From positions 372,001-436,000 of the forward strand of contig JADJMM010000002.1 in NCBI GenBank assembly GCA_016709575.1: a stretch of DNA of 64,000 nucleotides, in the 5' to 3' direction. The position numbers and the translations under genes are program-made. Shown here in pieces: positions 10,857-21,852 of this stretch. Origin of the DNA: Sphingobacteriaceae bacterium. Lineage in GTDB: Bacteria > Bacteroidota > Bacteroidia > B-17B0 > Aurantibacillaceae. The notes under the pieces were generated by a model. The model was given only the letters and a program-made list of their open reading frames with translations, did not search any database and was not told the origin of the DNA. The first letter of the stretch is position 1. Every line of letters begins with the position of its first letter.

Positions 10857-12067
10857 TAGTTCAGTAAACAATCTTTAATAAATGATTTATAATTTTTATC
10901 CGCATCAAAATGTTTTGCCCAATAGTTTTTTGCACTAGTTCTTAAATCCTGTTTTCGTTGTTCGGTCGATTGAAAATAATTTTCCAGTTCATTAGCCGCG
11001 GCTTTTACGTCAAAATTCACGTCCCATAAGAAACCCGTTTCTTTTGTTACAATTTCAGGAACACCACAAATATTACAACCTGTAACAGGGATGCCAAAAC
11101 TAATAGCTTCCATTATAGAAACAGGAATCCCTTCCAACTCACTCACATTCATAAATAAATCGATGCGATTTTCTTTGTAATATTTCAATATCTGATCGTG
11201 CGAAACATAACCTTTAAATTCTACCGAAATATTATTACCAAGTTCTTTAGTTTTTTCCTTGACCGAAGAAAGTAAAGGACCATCTCCAAAATGAACCCAT
11301 TTTATTTTACTTGTGGTGTTTTTTAATATCTCTACAATTAAATTGACGCGCTTTAATTCAATCAAACTCGAACAAGAAACAATCACTTTTTCATTGGTGT
11401 TCGATTCGTTAGGATTTTCTTTGCTCAACAACACCTAAATGATACATCATCTTGTTTGCATATGAAGGATATTTAGAGCTATAGGTATTGTAGCCAAACT
11501 GAGAATTGAAAGAGATGAAGGGCTTTTTTTTCATTATATAATTCCTGTACGGAATACATCTACTCGCCCGTTGATTTACATCAAAATCATAGCCATGAGC
11601 TCTGAATGTAATTTTATCTGTTATTCCTTTATCTAAAAGCATTAATACATCAAACCATGGTCCGCACCAATAACTGTAAAGCTTCATTTCTTTTAAATTA
11701 CTGTTTGCCATTTCCTTCTCAAAAGACTCCTTCAATAAAATATTTCCAATTAACACGTTAAAATAAAATTTGAAATTTTTTGAGATTGTTTTTCTGGTTG
11801 CAGAGTCTTTTAAATCACTTAATATAATCTTAATAATAGTAGAGAAATAGGATGAAACAACATTTCTTACTTTTCTTCCCGGAATTACTTCCAAATATTT
11901 TACTTCTGCATTCGCAGGCAATTTTCTGCAAATCTCAGCCTTTGATAAAACATAAATCAAAATTGATTCAAATTCAACAGATAATAATTCTAATTCTTTT
12001 TCTAAAAACTCTTCTCCCTCTTTAACACAAGGAAAGCCATTGGTAAACAGAATTAATTTTTCTTCAC
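10856..12067 (-). CDS. GT4-type glycosyltransferase (frameshifted)
   Basis: Two frames, 11960-11409 and 11434-10856, join after one indel near 11425. The N-terminal LILFTNGFPCVKEGEEFLEKE begins near a GTG at 12067 if one A is restored just downstream. The C-terminal half has SCSSLIELKRVNLIVEIL and FMNVSELEGIPVSIMEAISFG, the GT4 donor motif. The same organisation is found in the genes at 3841 and 5052, so this is a family of three within the locus. The stop codon overlaps the asnB start. The donor is unknown. Confidence 0.75.
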
Positions 12068-12069
12068 AG

Positions 12070-13260
12070 CTATTGATATAACTTCAAAATAAAATTCTTT
12101 AATGCCTTAGTTTTTACACTCGTGTCCACTAATTTTAGTGCCTCATTTCGTAAAAGAGACTCATGATTCTCTATTCTATATGCATTAGAGGTAAATTCAA
12201 TTAAGTTTTCAATTGAGAATTCATCTCCAACTCTATAACAAACATTTTCCAAAACTTTATTTCCTCCAGATCAGGATCTATATACCCAATCACAAAGGAA
12301 TTCCTCGTCCCATATATTCTCTCACTTTTAATGGAACAGCCTCTTTTAATCCTTTTCTTCCAAGTGCAAGAGTTCCTATCCCAATGTGCATTTCATCAAA
12401 ATTCTATCGAGTTTTGATCCATTTAAAGGCTCAATAAATTTTACTTTGTCCTCTAACTTTAATTCGACCATTAGTTTTTTAGAACTTTCCAAAACATCTC
12501 CAACAACGTAAAAATTAACTTTAACTGGGCCTTTATATTTTGAAAGAGCTTTCATAATCAAATCTTCACCATGCCAATTCACGACAGAACCACTTAACAT
12601 TAAAAGGTTAAGCGTTTTTCCATCGTAAATCGGTTTTTTTCGAAGTGGAAATTTATTTATATCAACTCCGTTGGAAATAGTCGCACTTTTTATTGTTTTA
12701 TTATTACTTCGTGCCAATTCATATTGACAAATTTCATTAGTTACTGCTATTATTCCTTTTGAATTAGCCAATACTTTTGGCCCGTACTCTTTTTCATACT
12801 TATACATCAATTTCGACACATCATCATTTAAACCTTTTGAAGCAATTTCCTCAAGTTCCTTAGTATTGTGCTCAAATACTATCTTCTGCCTGTACTGCTT
12901 TGTTAAATTGAATAAATACTTATTTGATAATGGATATCTAAAAAGTATCAGGTCAAATTTTTCCTTTTTCAATTCAGCTCCAATCAGTTTGAACAATTGC
13001 TTTATATAATCATTATAGCCAAAGTACCATCTGTAATTCCTGATATATCTGCGGTTATAAATATTAGGTAGGTCTTTATAAACAAATGGTACATATCTAA
13101 TGTTTTCTTCTTTGCTAAATTCTTCCTTATTAATATTTGGATTTATAAACAGACCCTTTACATCTATCCCCTCTTTAATTAATCCACTTATTTTTGATTT
13201 TACCTTTGAAATAACACCTTCTGAAAGAGTTTCGTCGCAAAACAAATATAAAATTTTCAT
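12070..13260 (-). CDS. GT4-type glycosyltransferase (several frameshifts)
   Basis: The first 294 residues (13260-12376) are intact: an N-terminal GT-B domain with FEHNTKELEE and AVTNEIC, then NLLMLSGSVVNWHGEDLIMKAL. The remainder continues in two other frames: GIGTLALGRKGLKEAVPLKVREYMGRGIP, the acceptor/donor Glu region, and then the segment 12252-12070. Indels fall near 12400, 12305 and 12260. This is more damage than in most genes here, so a real pseudogene is possible, but the conserved core reads through cleanly once repaired. Confidence 0.65.
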
Positions 13261-13339
13261 TTCTTCTTAATGCAGATAAATTAAACTTCTCTTCAAACCA
13301 GACAAAAACAACACGAAAATACTTTTTTGGTCATAACAA

Positions 13340-14557
13340 TTACAAACTATCCCAGAACTCCTCTATCTGCTTCCTGAAGTTAAGATAGGTATGATTCTGT
13401 GAACATAGTTTCATGTTATTTTTGTAATACTTCTCCTGCAATTCAGATTTTGAAACATAATTTAATATCGAATCAGATAAAGCATCTTCAGTTTGTTCTT
13501 TTACGATTATTCCATTTTCACCATCTTTAATAAATTCTGAAGTTTGTCCTACATTAAATGCTATTATAGCATTTCCTGTTACCATCGCCTCGTAAATTGA
13601 CATAGAAGGAAAATTTTCAAACTCCTGAGTTGACACCAAGCATTTACTATTTCTTAAAACCTGCTTCATGTCAGGTGAAAATGTTAATTCAACATGTTTC
13701 CGGAGATTATTATCCTCAATAAAATTTTTAATTTCATTCTCCAAAATCCCTTTTCCATATATTTTGAACTCCCATCCTATTAAAAGCTTGCTGTCCTTTT
13801 CAAGAGCCGATTTAATGGCTCTTAATAATGTCATTGGTCTTTTCTGGTCATCTAATCTTCCGGCGAATATAATTTGATTCTTTTTTTCTGAAAAAGGAAT
13901 TATATCGCCCGAATAAGTAACATACCTTGATGTTACAGGATATATTTTTGTAAAATCAGAAACCAACTTATTTTTTTTTACAAAATCTTTAAACGATTTG
14001 TACCATGTAAAAATTCCATTGAGCTTTACCTCAGATAATAAAGGTTTATAAGTATGTGAAGTTGAACTTGAATAAATATGGTGTTGGTCTGTTGAATTAT
14101 AAAGTGAAGGGATGCGGCAATCTACTACAGTAATAGCCGTTTTAATACCAGTTATAAATCGCCACTTAGAAACAAATTTAATAAGAAAAAAATAAGCTGA
14201 AAGGTAATTTGGCAAATGCAAAATATCGACTTTATTCTTTCTTAACAATCTAAGGAAAGTGATTTGAGTATAGATGGTCCTGTAAAATTTAAAAGCATGC
14301 TTTAGTAAAAAAATTTATCAGTAATATCGTAATACAATTTATAACGATAATCAACAAATTGCACCACTCTATTATCTATATCCAACAATTTTCCGGATTT
14401 TTTAAAAACCTCAAGGCCATCAGTAATTAGCAATAATTCGTATTTTCTTTCTTCATCTTTTATATAGTCTGAGAAAAAATCGCTGAAAAACCGTTCGTAG
14501 CCACCTCCACCGCTGATATCTCCAATCTTAAAAACAAAAAAAGCAACTTTTTTTCAC
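13340..14557 (-). CDS. GT4-type glycosyltransferase (frameshifted)
   Basis: The open frame 14248-13340 gives 302 residues with FAGRLDDQKRPMTLLRAI and the donor Glu in SIYEAMVTGNAIIAFN. The missing N-terminus is encoded just upstream in another frame (about 14309-14550) and contains the glycine loop SGGGGYERFFSDFF. One T is missing from the run near 14310. A GTG at 14557 is the likely start, with a further A-run error beside it. The repaired protein is about 400 residues and clearly paralogous to the gene at 6278. Confidence 0.72.
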
Positions 14558-14618
14558 TATGCCTTTTTCTCCTGCTTAAATAGTTTAGCAATTCTATACT
14601 TCCAGAACAATTTAATTT

Positions 14619-15711
14619 TTACGGAAAGTTTTTATAGCGCTCATCCCAATCAGTACCATAAAATTCGTGCGGTACTAAAGGCAATGCCATGTATTCTTCG
14701 AATTGCTCCTTCAGTCAAATCAAACTTCTTAAGCACGTAATCAAAATCCTCATTCAATAATATTGGATCGTAAATAGGCTTAGCGAACTCCGACAATGCC
14801 TCATCTCTGGTTAACATACCAGATTGCACTAAGCTAGACAAGTGTGCTTTACGTTTGTCGATACCTAAACGAGTTGGTAATACATATCCCTGATAAAAAC
14901 GGGTATAGACTGATTCGCCATGTTTGTTTGGATAGGGTCTATACCCTACTTCTTCAATCAACCGTCTAAGAGCTTCCTTTTTATTAAATATTATATAAGA
15001 TAATAAGTGAACGGGTTTGTAATCAAGGTTGCCGTAAAAGAAATCCTTTCCTTTCACTGGAATACGTGGTAACTTCTTAATGTCTACAGTACCAAATTTG
15101 TTTTGTATGTTTTGCAAATTAATGTAATCTAATTTATCAGGGAAAATCCAATCGGAAGGAAGGGTGAATTCAGTTCTTACATTACTTCCGGAAATTACAT
15201 TTTTAATACCATTCTTTTCGGCTGTTTCATACAATGAAGCAAAAATCATTTGGTCGGTTGGCACTTCCCAATCAATAACACCCGCTTTAATGTATGAAAG
15301 CTGAATATCCTTGAACGCCTCCCAGTCGATAACATAGGTATTTAAATCAAAATTTAACTTTTCACAAATGTTTGTAATATTTTGTACAGCCAATTCACTA
15401 TTCCAACCATTATCAAAATGGAAAATAAGGGGGCGTAAACCGTAATCTTTACAAAGCAATGCAATGTACGAACTATCAACACCGCCACTTAGACCAACAA
15501 TACAATCGTATTTTTTTCCTTTACCATCACTTTTTAATTTTTTGATAATACCATCCAGCTCAATTTTTAATTGCTCAGGTGTTTTATCTAAGTATTTAGT
15601 GTAATAGGAATCGTAGTTCTTACAGAAATTACATACCCCTTTCTCATCAAAACTTATCAATTTTGTTGTTGTATCCATAATACAACGGGTGCAAATCTTT
15701 TGAGTACTCAT
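14619..15711 (-). CDS. N-acetyl sugar amidotransferase (WbpG/WbuX family), copy 2
   Basis: Residues 7/10 and 27/30 are two CxxC pairs (ICTRC, GVCNFC) that bind zinc. The PP-loop SGGVDSS at residues 75-81 binds ATP. WbpG/WbuX enzymes use ammonia, supplied by dedicated HisH and HisF proteins, to turn an acetamido group of a sugar into an acetamidino group. The frame shifts about 20 residues before the end, near 14700. The other frame gives the family-typical end EEYMALPLVPHEFYGTDWDE and stops at 14619. No HisH/HisF pair is adjacent, but a free pair lies at 43497-44926. Confidence 0.82.
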
Positions 15712-15712
15712 A

Positions 15713-17563
15713 TTAAATTAAAATCTCCTTCCATTTTGTAAAATCGTGCGAAAATATATTATTTGCTTCTTGTATTTCATTCTGCTTACTGTCGTTTAAA
15801 AAAAATGTTTCAATTACTTCAGCTAAACGTTCGCCAGAATTAACCTCCTTGTAATTCGATTTATCTAGCTCTATTGGCACATACCTGCCAAAATTAATGC
15901 CAACTACCTTCTTTCCTAATGCAACAGCTTCCAAAACAACTGTAGATGCTGATCCCGAGAGAACTGTCCTTGCATTAAGCATATCTTTTCTTAATTCAGT
16001 CTCATTTGAAAATGTATAATTTTTAAATCCGATTTCGTGGAACCCATTCTCAATTTTTTGCTTACATTTTAAAGGGTGCATTCTTATCAACAAAGTTGTG
16101 TCCTTCCGCTTTACTAAATAGTTTTTAACCACTTCGAATTCTTCCGATAACTCCTTGAGGTATACCCGGAACACCAAAATAAATCATACTTTTGGTTTCA
16201 CCCTTTTTTGGTGGTTAATTTACCATTTTCCGACTTAAACAAATTTGGATTTGCTGCAATCACTACTTTTTTTTCTTAATGATTCTGCCCTCTTACAAAT
16301 AAGATCTTGAAAATACTTTCCCCATGTTATAAAATAGTTTGGTGAAGGCATTGGATTTTTACCATTCATTTCCACCTCTGTCAAAGCATACACGGCGTGA
16401 TCTTCCCTAATCATTCCATGTTGAAAGCCAAGAGATCGATTGTTACCTTGCGTGTTTATAGCGTGCGATACTAATCTCCCAAAATTATAATATTCATCCT
16501 GATAAAATACATTGCAATTCTCTACTTTCTTGAAATAGTTCGATAGCCATACATGATTTTTTAGCATATAGAACTTATACTCTAAGGCAAAATGCAATTC
16601 CTTTTTTAAAGCATAAGGACTAACAGGTCCGTTGTTGATTAACTGGTGTTCATCCGAAATCTTTTCTATTCTTTTAACTACGTTATAATACTTTAGCATT
16701 AAAAAAAGCCAATCCAACTTTCCAGGCATTGCTTTAAAATATTTCGTATCCCATACTTCCTTCCATTCCTTAATATCCTTCCAATTATAAATTAATGGTA
16801 CATACAATGCGGTTGATTCAAGTACAGAATTAATACCATTCAAAACAAAATCAATTTTTTTCTCAGGCTTCCATGTATAACCCAAGTAGGTTAAAAAAAT
16901 ATTCTTTGTAGAAGGCGTTTCCACTAATTTGAATTTTTGCTGCTTGTATTCTTTCAAAAAAATACAATGTTCTTTATAGTTTTTTCGCACAAAACTTAAT
17001 GTTTCACGAACTGTACGCATATACGTTCCTGTTGAAACTGCCTGAAAAATTATGTTCTTATATCGATTCGTAAAATAACTTTTCAGGCACTCGCAATAGA
17101 AAAATTTATCACGCGGTAAAAGAAAAATCACCTGCTTAAAATTTGTAGCTTTTAAAACAACTTCAAATAATTCATCAAAATAAAAGGAATTAAATAAGAT
17201 ATGATGCAAAGGATGTTTCTCGGAAATATCTGTTAACCAATATAGTGGGAATTTATTAATTGTATATTCTCTGATGTGAGTTTCATTTGAAAATTTAAAA
17301 TCGCTAAGCTTTGAGATATATTCAACAAATCTATTAGTTGCGCTCCTTCTAGCTTTAAAGTTCGTATCAAAAGTATATAGCTTTAATAAATCCTGACTAT
17401 ATTTTGTACTGTTTTCTAAAACGCCTGTAGTGTCTAAAAATCTGTGAGAACCTAATTCGGTTTTTAAAGCACTACAATAAGATTCTAAAGATCGATTAAA
17501 TTCATGTTCTGAATAACACAAATTTACAAGAAGCGTATCAAATTGCTGTGAAGCCACCGTCAA
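15713..17563 (-). CDS. Large GT-B-like surface carbohydrate transferase (frameshifted)
   Basis: Two long frames, 17563-16235 (442 residues) and 16177-15713 (154 residues), belong to one protein of about 600 residues. Indels lie in the A run near 16265 and again near 16185. Key motifs are FQHGMIREDH, the RMHPL segment and GSASTVVLEAVALGKKVVG. The order QHG, RxHP, SxxxxE resembles GT-B capsule and polysialyl-type transferases and proteins annotated as surface carbohydrate biosynthesis. The visible start TTG at 17563 overlaps the SDR stop by 26 bases and is uncertain. The substrate is unknown. A nonulosonic acid transferase is one guess. Confidence 0.55.
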
Positions 17564-18275
17564 CTACTAAGTTATGTCCTGTAATATATTTTGATTCATC
17601 CGACAATAAAAAACTAACTGCCGGAGAAATATCTTCAGGATTAGCCATTCTCTTTAGCGGCACCTTTTCTTCGTATTGCTTTATAAATAAAGGATTCTGA
17701 TTATTTAATATTCCTCCCGGGGAAACACAATTAACTCTTACCCCATGCTCCCCATAATATGAAGCTAAATATTTTGAAAAGCTGATAATTCCACCTTTTA
17801 TTGCAGAATAAGCTGCCGGAGAAGGTGCATAACCTGTGTTTTCATAAATTGAAAAATCAGGTCCAATCATTCCGTACACCGAACCAATATTGACAATACT
17901 GCCGGATTTTTGCTTTTTCATTATCTCCAACGCATTTTTACAAATCCAAAAGCAGCTATTTAGTTGCATGTCTACATTTTGTTTCCAAGACTCCAATGAA
18001 ACGTCTTCAAATTTATTGCCCCAGTCTTTTGTATAAGGGTAAGCATTATTTACAATACCATCTATTCTGCCGTATTTTTTTATTACGGTTTCTAATAAAT
18101 TCACAACGTCATCTTTACTTGTAACATCACAAATAATTGTATTCTCGTCCGCAATAGCTTCCTTCTTTAATTCAGCATTAATAGCTATTGCATTTTTTAA
18201 CTTAATATCCTTTACAATAGCTTTACCAAGTAAACCACTTCCTCCTGTTACAATAATTATTTTATTTTTAAGCAT
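17538..18275 (-). CDS. ptmA: PtmA-like SDR oxidoreductase
   Basis: A 245-residue SDR with TGGSGLLG near residue 10, NNAYP (about 94-98), and Tyr and Lys in YSAIK. The segments NKFEDVSLESW, GSVYGMIGPDFSIYE, SPGGILNNQ and the VDGGF end closely follow Campylobacter PtmA, a gene of flagellar legionaminic-acid loci whose exact reaction is still unsettled. It follows the tandem methyltransferases with a six-base gap and belongs to the second nonulosonate cassette (17538-23890). Confidence 0.8.
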   Translation of the reverse strand: MLKNKIIIVTGGSGLLGKAIVKDIKLKNAIAINAELKKEAIADENTIICDVTSKDDVVNLLETVIKKYGRIDGIVNNAYPYTKDWGNKFEDVSLESWKQNVDMQLNSCFWICKNALEIMKKQKSGSIVNIGSVYGMIGPDFSIYENTGYAPSPAAYSAIKGGIISFSKYLASYYGEHGVRVNCVSPGGILNNQNPLFIKQYEEKVPLKRMANPEDISPAVSFLLSDESKYITGHNLVVDGGFTAI

Positions 18276-18281
18276 CTTGTA

Positions 18282-19028
18282 TTATTTAATAATTTCTAAA
18301 ATGGCCCAGTTCATTAGCATACCAGCTGTTAACTGTAATCTTCTATCAGGCGCCTGTACGGTATAACTACCTGCTCCTCTTGGATGAGTATAATTATTTT
18401 TTAAAATCCACTTTAGGGATAAACTCATGCAGTTCAAATTTAGCAGCCCTCTGATTTAACCATTTGTTCAGAGTAAAATGACTTATCGTATTGCAGGGTA
18501 GTGAAATATTTTCCTTTGATGAAGGAAGCGTATGATCGATATACTGTGTATAAATATCCACATCAAAGTGAATATTAAATAACGAACTCACAAACACTTT
18601 TCCTCCCGGCTTACAAACTCTCAACAACTCATGAATTGCATTTTCAGGTTTATCCAAAGAAAGTAGTGTTTGCCAACAAAAAACATAATCAAATGTATTG
18701 GACTCGTAATTCAATTCATAAATTGAAGATTCACTAAAATCTACGTTCTTTATATCCTTTAAGTTCTCCTTAGCTAAACTTAGAACATCCTTCATAATAT
18801 CAGCAAGAAAAAATTAGCATTAGGAAATTTCTGACTTAAATGTGCCGTCAACGTTCCGCTTCCACAGGCTATATCGGCAATATTCAATTCTCTTAAGTCA
18901 TCAGACCTAACAGTTCTTCAATAAATTTTTGCTGTTCAGATTTTTGAAAGGAATTTCTGAAAATACTTTTTAGAATTCTCTTCATTTATTCCGTAAGCTT
19001 TTAATGCGTCTTTTGATTTATCGTTCAT
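18282..19028 (-). CDS. Class I SAM methyltransferase, tandem copy A (frameshifted)
   Basis: The start is ATG at 19028 (MNDKSKDALKAYGINEEN). The SAM-binding motif IADIACGSGTLTAHL is readable around 18860, and VFCWQTLLSLDKPENAIHELLRVCKPGG lies in the frame 18795-18394. The end QLTAGMLMNWAILEI is in a third frame stopping at 18282. At least four single-base errors in homopolymers break it. Repaired, it matches the intact neighbour at 19031 along its whole length, so the two arose by tandem duplication. The likely role is methylation of a sugar hydroxyl or amine. Confidence 0.75.
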
Positions 19029-19030
19029 AC

Positions 19031-19780
19031 TTACTTAGTAATTTCTAATATAGCCCAGTTCATTAACATACCGCCCGTTAATTGTAATTTTTTCTCACTT
19101 GTGTTTACAGTATAACTACCAGTTCCCCTAGGATTAGTCAGCGAATTTTTAAAGTCAGCTTTAGGAATGAATTCAAACAATTTATAGCTTGTTGTCTTTC
19201 CTGACAACCATTTTTTCAAAGTGAATTCACTGATGGTATTATATTGCATGTAAATATTTTCTTTTGATGACTCCAGAGTATGATCTATAAAACTGGTGTA
19301 TATGTCCACATCATACTTAATATTGAATAATGAACTCAAAATTATTTTTCCGCCCGGCTTACAAATACGGATTAATTCATAAAGCGCTTCCTCAGGTTTA
19401 TCCAAAGCCAATAACGTTTGCCAACAAAAAACACGGTCAAAGCTATTGTCTTTATAGTCTAAGGCAAAAATTGACGATTTTCTATAATCAATATTTCTTG
19501 AAGCGTCTAAATTGTTCTTTGCCAAATCCAGCGCGCCTTCATTTATATCAGACAAGAAAAAATCAGCATTCGGGAATTTTTTTAGCAAATGATGTGTAAG
19601 TGTACCGCTACCACAGGCTGTATCAGCAATTTTAAATTTGGAACCATCATCTTCTCCAAGAATTTCTTCCAAATACTTTTGTTGCTCTGATTTTTCGTTG
19701 AGAAACTTTTGATAATACCCCTTTGAATTATCATTGTTTATCTTAAAAGCGTTTATATAGTCGTCGTTCTTGTTTTTCAT
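19031..19780 (-). CDS. Class I SAM methyltransferase, tandem copy B
   Basis: An intact 249-residue protein. Motif I is IADTACGSGTLTHHL (about residues 50-64), an acidic residue follows in FFLSDINEG, and the post-motif region is FCWQTLLALDKPEEALYELIRICKPGGKI. The C-terminus QLTGGMLMNWAILEI is shared with copy A. It starts four bases before the aminotransferase stop. Methylated nonulosonic acids are known in several bacteria, so it may methylate the product of this cassette. That is inferred from context. Confidence 0.8.
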   Translation of the reverse strand: MKNKNDDYINAFKINNDNSKGYYQKFLNEKSEQQKYLEEILGEDDGSKFKIADTACGSGTLTHHLLKKFPNADFFLSDINEGALDLAKNNLDASRNIDYRKSSIFALDYKDNSFDRVFCWQTLLALDKPEEALYELIRICKPGGKIILSSLFNIKYDVDIYTSFIDHTLESSKENIYMQYNTISEFTLKKWLSGKTTSYKLFEFIPKADFKNSLTNPRGTGSYTVNTSEKKLQLTGGMLMNWAILEITK

Positions 19781-19783
19781 TTA

Positions 19784-21100
19784 TTAGTTAAATTTCCTAA
19801 AAACAGGTTTAACAGCAGTGCCTACCAGAAATTTTTCGACGCCATCTTCCAAGGCATTTTTATAAATACCTAATGCCTTTTCAGCTGCATCGAGAGTTAT
19901 GTCTAATTCTAAATCAGAATGTGATTGTGAAAAAGCTATCCAGGGAATTAAAACATTATTACGAATCATTTCCTGAGAAAACAAAGTAAGCAAGGCTAAA
20001 TCTATTTCACCTTTCAGGTTTCTGGCTTCAATAGTCGGACTACAATCAAAACCTGTTATTGCAAATTGCTTATCGATTCCTTTTTGCTTGGCAATTGCAT
20101 TCATTCCATCCTTAAATTTCTTTCCATAATCCCAATGGTGTTTAACAACATTATCTCGCTTAAAAATTTCAATATTCTTTATAGCAGCCATTAGCCCTGT
20201 TGATTCAGCACCATGTGTTCCGGATAATAAAAACACTCTAGGTTTATTGTGATGGATGCCACCTAACTCCATAATTTCCCTTTTTCCGCCAATAAAAGCA
20301 AACGAAAATCCATTAGCCGTTGCTTTACCAAAAGTACTTAAGTGAGGTTCTACATTATAGATATTTTGAGCCCCCTTCAAATCAAACCTGAATCCACTTA
20401 TCATTTCATCCAAAATTAATAGCGCTCCGTTCTTATCGCAGAGTTCTTTCAATTTCTGAAGAAAATTTTTGTCGCCAAACATTTCAGGAGCCACATTTTT
20501 AACAGGCTTTAAAATAAATGCAGCAATTTGGTTGGGATACTTAGCAAATAAATCTTCAACACTTTGAATATTGTTATAATTAAACTTTACTGTTAATGAC
20601 GATACCTCGTCAGGAATTCCCGAATTACAAGCCGTAGAACCTATAAACCAATCGTTAAAACTATAAAAAGGATGCTCAGCGCAAACTGCTATGTATTTTT
20701 TACCAGTATAAGCACGTGCTAAACGAATTGCAGCTGAAGTAACATCAGAACCGTTTTTAGCAAACTTCACCATATCAACCGACGGCAATAAATCTACAAG
20801 TATCTCGGCTAAATTTAATTCTAATACAGAAGGTCGTGTGTAATTTGTACCTAAACTAATTTGTTTGCATACTGCTTCATTTATTTCATCGTTAGCGTGG
20901 CCAATAGCTACAGAACGTAAACCCATTCCGTAATCTAAAAATTTATTTCCATCAGCATCCCAACAATAAGCGCCTTTTGCTTTTGCCATAAGGCCGGGAG
21001 CAATTTCCGGAAACTGATCATCCCCTTTACTATAGGTATGACCTCCTGCTGGAATTAATTCGTGCAGTCGTTTTTGTTTTTCTTTAGCGTTTTTTTTCAC
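19784..21100 (-). CDS. Class III PLP-dependent aminotransferase (glutamate-1-semialdehyde aminomutase-like)
   Basis: A 438-residue fold-type I enzyme starting with GTG at 21100. It has the class III pattern: LDYGMGLRS near residue 60, KNGSDVTSAAIRLARAYTG, LILDEMISGFR with the PLP-binding Asp, and the Schiff-base Lys in FGKATANGFS. True HemL would be expected with haem genes. Here the gene lies between SpsF-like and methyltransferase genes in a glycan locus, so it probably moves an amino group onto a keto sugar or sugar acid precursor. It takes the place that a DegT/LegC-type enzyme has in the other cassette. Confidence 0.85.
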   Translation of the reverse strand: MKKNAKEKQKRLHELIPAGGHTYSKGDDQFPEIAPGLMAKAKGAYCWDADGNKFLDYGMGLRSVAIGHANDEINEAVCKQISLGTNYTRPSVLELNLAEILVDLLPSVDMVKFAKNGSDVTSAAIRLARAYTGKKYIAVCAEHPFYSFNDWFIGSTACNSGIPDEVSSLTVKFNYNNIQSVEDLFAKYPNQIAAFILKPVKNVAPEMFGDKNFLQKLKELCDKNGALLILDEMISGFRFDLKGAQNIYNVEPHLSTFGKATANGFSFAFIGGKREIMELGGIHHNKPRVFLLSGTHGAESTGLMAAIKNIEIFKRDNVVKHHWDYGKKFKDGMNAIAKQKGIDKQFAITGFDCSPTIEARNLKGEIDLALLTLFSQEMIRNNVLIPWIAFSQSHSDLELDITLDAAEKALGIYKNALEDGVEKFLVGTAVKPVFRKFN

Positions 21101-21102
21101 TT

Positions 21103-21852
21103 TTAATTTATTTCGAATCCGGTGTGTAGATGTTTATTCTTGATGGTCACTTTTCCACTGTCGTATATCTCAATAATATCTGATTGGGTAAAACTATTAA
21201 GCTTATTTTTAGATTCTATTGCTTTTAATATACTTTCAATTAACTCAACATCTTCCTTATAATCTACCGATAAAAAAATATCGGGACGAATCTCTTTTTC
21301 GTTACTTGGCTTGATTTTTGTTTTTGAGAACTCCTTTGATTTTTCAAAAAACTAATGACGTGTTCGCGATCAGAAGCATTTTCTGTTAAAGTATAAGCAC
21401 GTTTTAATGCTGAAAGCTTCACTAATTCTCCTGCTGTTCCATAAATCCAGCCGTTTTTATGCGAAGCATACACTAAATCAACAGGATTTCTTTTATGCTC
21501 GTCCATCAAAGCCATTTAATTCCTTTCGGATCAATTAGGGGATCATCGCCACCAACACGTACTATGTTCTCAATATTAAAATGTTCGGCAGCATCTATAT
21601 AACGCTTCATAACATCCTGCTCATCGCCTCTAAAACATTTTACATCACATTCGTTAGCAATAGCTTCAGTAATATCATCATTTGAATTAGTTGTAGTGGC
21701 CACAACAATATTTTCAATGCCATTATTTTTAATCGTTGCAACTGATGCCATAACATTGGTTTTCCTAAAATCGAATACGCAATTTTGCCTGAATATCGTG
21801 TTGAACCCATGCGGGCTTGAATTATAATACCGTATTCAATTATACTAGTCAA
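21103..21852 (-). CDS. SpsF-like cytidylyltransferase family protein (frameshifted)
   Basis: Frames 21852-21640, 21751-21506 and 21515-21264, plus a tail to the TAA at 21103, together give about 245 residues. The opening GIIIQARMGSTRYSGK and the later NIVRVGGDDPLIDP are the nucleotide-binding signature of the SpsF/acylneuraminate cytidylyltransferase family. It most likely activates a nonulosonic acid with CTP. The TTG start at 21852 directly follows the previous stop (TAATTG). Its position beside the NeuB-like synthase supports a CMP-sugar role. Confidence 0.75.

Noticed and set aside
18282..19028. Methyltransferase copy A as a true pseudogene
   Set aside because: The breaks are single-base homopolymer changes like those in glyA and trpS, so error is more likely; kept as a frameshifted gene.
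19784..21100. Haem gene hemL
   Set aside because: The fold is that of the family, but the surroundings are entirely nonulosonate and glycan genes.
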